Of a DNA stretch of 64,000 bases, positions 60,013-64,000 are shown one piece after another. Each line of letters starts with the position of its first letter. Positions within the stretch are counted from its first letter, which is position 1. Under the pieces are notes generated by a model that saw only the letters and a list, made by a program, of their open reading frames with translations, was not told where the DNA came from and ran no database searches. The translations under genes and the position numbers were made by a program. This DNA comes from Anniella stebbinsi (lineage: Eukaryota > Chordata > Lepidosauria > Squamata > Anniellidae): positions 192,021,654-192,085,653 of the forward strand of contig JARDYH010000001.1 of the NCBI GenBank assembly GCA_029215795.1, read 5' to 3'.

Positions 60013-60944
60013 GCCTTCTCTTCCAAAGGGGACTGAAGTAGAAAAACCAACAAACACTGCACATGAAGAAATACTGCACTTACAATCCCATTTTCCCCAG
60101 ATGCTGACACACCTTTTGTCATTGTTGATGCTGTTGTTCTTGTTGCTTTTTTTATTATTAATGTTATTTTTGTTGTTAACCTTATTTTGTGGAGCCAATC
60201 TCACTTGGCACCAGTAGTGTGTTGAGAAGGACGGAAGGGAAGGGACCAGAGTGTAGTTCTGTTTGTTGTAGGTTTTGCTCTGAAAACTGGTGTTAACTTT
60301 TTAGTGGGATTTGAAAGGCAGTCCATTTCTGTCACAGTTTATTTCCATACAGTTTGTAATACTTTGGATTACTGCTGAACTCCACTAGGTGCTCTAACAT
60401 TTTACCAAATTGTCAGCTTTTAGTAGATTAATAATTCCAGGTAGATACATTTCAGAGGAAAGCCCTTTCAAATATGTAGATATGTTTTAGGGTCTAGGAT
60501 GGGGCTGGAAAATTGTCCATTATGGGTGGGGAGAGACGAGGAAGGTTTCATATAAAGCTAACCCATATATTAGGAGCACAACAGCAAATATCAATATTCA
60601 CTCAGAGGTTTCTTCCTGAGGTGAGCTACTTTCCTTGGGGTTCTGTGTTGTTTTTCTGGAATGTAAATGAAATGTTTATGTGTAATATTGTATCCTATAA
60701 TAGAAGCTTGGTTTTTACATACGGTATGACATCCTGCAGGACATTTGAAGTCCTATAATCTTATTTTACCTATCCTAACATGCACTTTTTAAAAAGGAAA
60801 GAAAAAAGAATAGTTGGTATGCTCTTATGTCATAATATTAATTTCCCAGCTTCATTCAGGCACTTGGTTGGCCTTAATTAATTGGGCCCTGTGGACAAAG
60901 AAAAACCTTTTCAAATCTGATTGGTTAGGTTATTAACAATTAGG

Positions 60945-61010
60945 TTCTATGCATGTTTACTCAGAAGTATGCTCCACTTAGTTCAGCAGGAGTTACTTCC
61001 TAGTAAGGAT
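60945..61010. mobile_element. Family F MITE fragment in the 3' UTR
   Basis: TTCTATGCATGTTTACTCAG, AAGTATGCTCCACTTAGTTC and AGGAGTTACTTCCTAGTAA: one arm and part of the inner sequence. Confidence 0.5.
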
Positions 61011-61598
61011 GATTATTTTAGAAATACAAAAATCAAAGTTTATGTAACAAATTCTGCTACTTTAGAATTTGCTTTAGAATCGTAGATATGCTCAGCACAA
61101 ATGCATTTTAATTATGAAATGCATGCCTATTTTTTCATTTGATTGGATTTTCTGCAGTATTAACTGCTCAACAGCCATCCAAAATTAGACTTACAGTTAA
61201 GAAAGCTCTGGGGGTGGGTCTTCTAATAGTACACTCTTAGATTTGCTTATGTCATCCTGAACACCTGATCTTTCTTACAGTTGTTGATGATTCAAGATTG
61301 TTATCTAAAATCAACAGTTCCAGATTGTATCTGCAGGAATTTCCAAGGAATGTTAGAGCCACTTCACATTTGCCACTTTTCCCACAGAAGTTTAAGATAC
61401 AGGAAATGTCTACACAATGTGCAAACATTTCACAAATATCTATTTTGCCAGAAGTACACATTTGAAACCACAGCATGTAGTGGCTTCCAAATATATGTAC
61501 ATACAGCAAAATAGATACTGTCTACATGCAACATATGTAGGGATAAATATTTTCCCTACACCATGTAAGAAAATAGTCATGTGTGAAGCAGGCTTTAA

Positions 61599-61641
61599 TC
61601 TCTCTCTCTCTCTCTCCCTCCCTCTCTCTCTCACACACACA
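61599..61641. repeat. (CT)n(CA)n tract in the 3' UTR
   Basis: CT repeats with CCCT interruptions, then CACACACACA. Confidence 0.9.
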
Positions 61642-64000
61642 TCATGTTTGCAGTCTTGGGTCATTCTTGGGTTACTGCGTAATTGGAGTTCAGTCAGTTG
61701 TGAATTCTGTTCACGTTTTCCTAGCAGAGATAAGCACCTCTTATTATTTACATGTTCATGAACTCCAAAATAAAACAGAACTAAGTCAAGAGCCCTGAAT
61801 TAGCCAGTTCATCTTCTAGTTAATCCCTTGATTGTATTAGCAAATGAAAGAATAAAGTGAATTCAGAGGTTACAGATTTTGGGTTTGTGAATGTGTAAAT
61901 TGTGGTGACTTAAGGATCTGGATTTTGAACTTTTAAATGTGCTAGATTTTGTGGTGGGGGTTTAGTGATACTGGCTTTGTTTTTTGTTTTTTTTAATCAG
62001 TGGCTACCTCACTTTTTCTTTTTCTTTTTTCTTCTTTGGGGCATACTTAGTTCTTTTCCAAGCTTTTGAGTTGAGATCTTTGCATATCTTGCTATAAAAC
62101 TACAAAGAGGGTAGATCAAAACTATGCATGTTATTGAATCAGGCTCAAGTTCTAAGGTTGTTTCTTAAGCCTTGAGCAAACTATTTAGAGTCTTTGGTTG
62201 AACATATTTTTGCCATTCCTCCCAAAGTGAACACAATGCAGTTAATTCATTGGGCTCCAAAATTTATCTGAAGAAAACTAATAATATTTTTTATACTGAT
62301 GGGGAGGGAAGGCAACTATCCTGTAAGTTTGTGTGATAGTTGTTGCAGCATTTGTCCAACCCCAACAACACCATCCCTTAACATTTGTTTCTTGGTGATT
62401 TCAAGGGGCAGGAGGTTTGAATCTTCAAAAAATGTTTTAGAGCAATCTCTCTAAAAACAAACACGCTGACCTCTGAGAGTATATTTACTAACGATTTAAA
62501 TTACTGCAACAAGAGGATGTAGCCATAGTGTCCACTTGGTCATATGGTCCAGATAGATGTAGATGGGAACTGAATCATGTTGATTTAAAATGTCCTGCAG
62601 GAAACATGTTTATCTGGTACGTTCTATGTTCCAATCATAGAGTAAATTAAGCCAGATTATTCTACAGTTTCCCAGCATTAAGATGCTCCTCTGCAGAAGC
62701 GATGAAAGGCTTAATTAATAAATTCATCTAAAATGCAATAAAAGTAGAAATACTGATGCAATGTAAGAATATCTTAGCAGGAAACCTTGCGCCAAGATTG
62801 TTACTTTTGTCCACATTTTAATGTCAGAAATAATGGGTTGAATTTGACTCTGTCTGCCCTCCAGCAGTACAGACATTGTTGGTATAATGAGTCTCTATCG
62901 CCCATGCACGTCCCAAATCTTCTCCAGAGGGAGCAGATTTGGGAGCAGGGAGCTGGAGGGGCATTTTGTTAATCTCACACCGAATTCCCAATCTGCTTTT
63001 TGCCCCCGGTGGGCAAGATTCTAAAAAAGGTTTGGAAGGGGCACCACCTTTTAAAGTAGCTCAGAAAAAGGGGTGCATGAAAGATGCAAACATCTTTGGA
63101 TCCCATCTCACTATGTTTTTGTGGTTTGCAATTATGGTACAGGCAGAGCTTAGGAACAGTTATTTTGAATGCTTTTTTCCTTCTTGCCTTCGTTGAACTG
63201 GTCATTTTCTAAATGGCTAATTGTTTCCACGACAACTGAGACGCTTCCGTGTCTGAAGGGAGCTGTTAGAAAACTGGTCAGATTCAATTCTATTGAAAGT
63301 AAAAAGTGTGCCCAAAAATAAAACTGCCCATATTGAACCAGCCACACTTCCTGTGGCATGGTATGGCACACAGCTGGACAGTTGCGCGAAGAACTTTGTT
63401 ATGGCCAATCACAACACAATGCTTTGGGAGACCTAACTCCAACATTACAATGGCCATGCTTTTCGTTTTGCATGGAAATGTGAACAAGAATAACAATATT
63501 TGGGCAAATATTCACAGGGCCCCCCTCTTGGCGCGATTGTGTGGATATCAAAATGGCTAATATGAGGCAGGTGGGAAAGTGGCCTTCCTGCCGATTAACG
63601 TAAGAGAGGAAGGCAAAATTATGCTGGGAAAGCTAATTTCTCTAGAGAGGCATAGCTTTCTGTAGTAATTAGTTTTTAATGAGCAAAACTATTTACTGAA
63701 GAAAAAGCAGTATTTCTGATATTGGTCTTCCTGAGGTGGTAATCTGTGAAAACCTTTATTGTATGTAAGATCTGTCAGGAAATTGTTCTGGAGAGACCTG
63801 GAGGCAGGAATCCCTCCTGTGCCTTACAGACATCTAACCTCCCAATTGGCTCTCATTGGCTCAGTAGATACTGATTTAGCCAAAAAAATTACTAGCCCAT
63901 CTTAGCTCTGATTCTTTTTTCTCCTTTGGGTATGGGAAGGGTTCAGAGCCAACAGATTACAGCTTTATAAAATGCTGGTATACTTACACCTTCTCCACAA

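Larger units (their letters stand above)
60013..64000 (+). other. IKZF2: IKZF2 3' untranslated region, probably continuing past the window
   Basis: No splice acceptor or other gene is apparent after the stop codon. The first 170 bp contain a U-rich stretch in the sense RNA (about 60120-60185). AATAAA hexamers occur at 61769, 61851, 62717, 62737 and 63317; none has an obvious GU-rich element that would make it a confident cleavage site. Mammalian IKZF2 has a 3' UTR of several kb (established knowledge), so the true end is likely downstream. A partial MITE lies at about 60945-61010 and a (CT)n(CA)n block at 61599-61641. Otherwise the sequence is AT-rich and unremarkable. Confidence 0.7.

Overview
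The window is vertebrate nuclear DNA, most probably from a squamate reptile (lizard type). The evidence is a single intron-rich gene with canonical GT/AG splice sites, embedded in CR1 LINEs, tRNA-headed SINEs, LINE 3' tails, many short palindromic DNA transposons (MITEs) and microsatellites. The squamate assignment rests on recalled repeat families and is an inference. There is no bacterial, phage or CRISPR content, and I recognise no second protein-coding gene.

The gene is IKZF2 (Helios, an Ikaros-family zinc-finger transcription factor), on the + strand. Five coding exons are present: 8417-8686, 23042-23209, 44208-44345, 55220-55363 and 59288-60012 (stop codon at 60010-60012). Joined, they encode 481 residues, starting inside a codon that corresponds to about Thr47 of the human protein as I remember it. 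The first ~46 residues and the promoter lie upstream of the window. The exons carry the four DNA-binding C2H2 fingers (ZF1; ZF2+ZF3; ZF4), a linker exon, and a last exon with an acidic/Ser-rich stretch and the two C-terminal dimerisation fingers (ZF5, ZF6). All internal junctions are phase 1, so any internal exon can be skipped in frame. An in-frame donor inside the first exon, at 8609, would remove exactly 26 residues and all of ZF1, matching the known short Helios isoform.

Layout: 1-8416 is upstream intron. 8687-23041 is a 14.4 kb intron with two copies of a 355-bp GCGC-rich MITE, a decayed LINE ORF and a ~150-bp tandem repeat. 23210-44207 is a 21 kb intron with a ~500-bp imperfect palindrome and an antisense CR1 LINE interrupted by a GC-rich insert. 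44346-55219 is a 10.9 kb intron with a 320-bp hairpin hAT MITE inserted into one unit of a local tandem duplication. 55364-59287 is a 3.9 kb intron. 60013-64000 is 3' UTR that probably continues past the window end.

Nothing here supports a new biological system. The points most worth checking are the conserved alternative donor, the same-length MITE pairs with recognisable target-site duplications, the duplicated locus that preserves an 'empty' insertion site, and the long palindromes, which could form hairpin RNA in the IKZF2 pre-mRNA.
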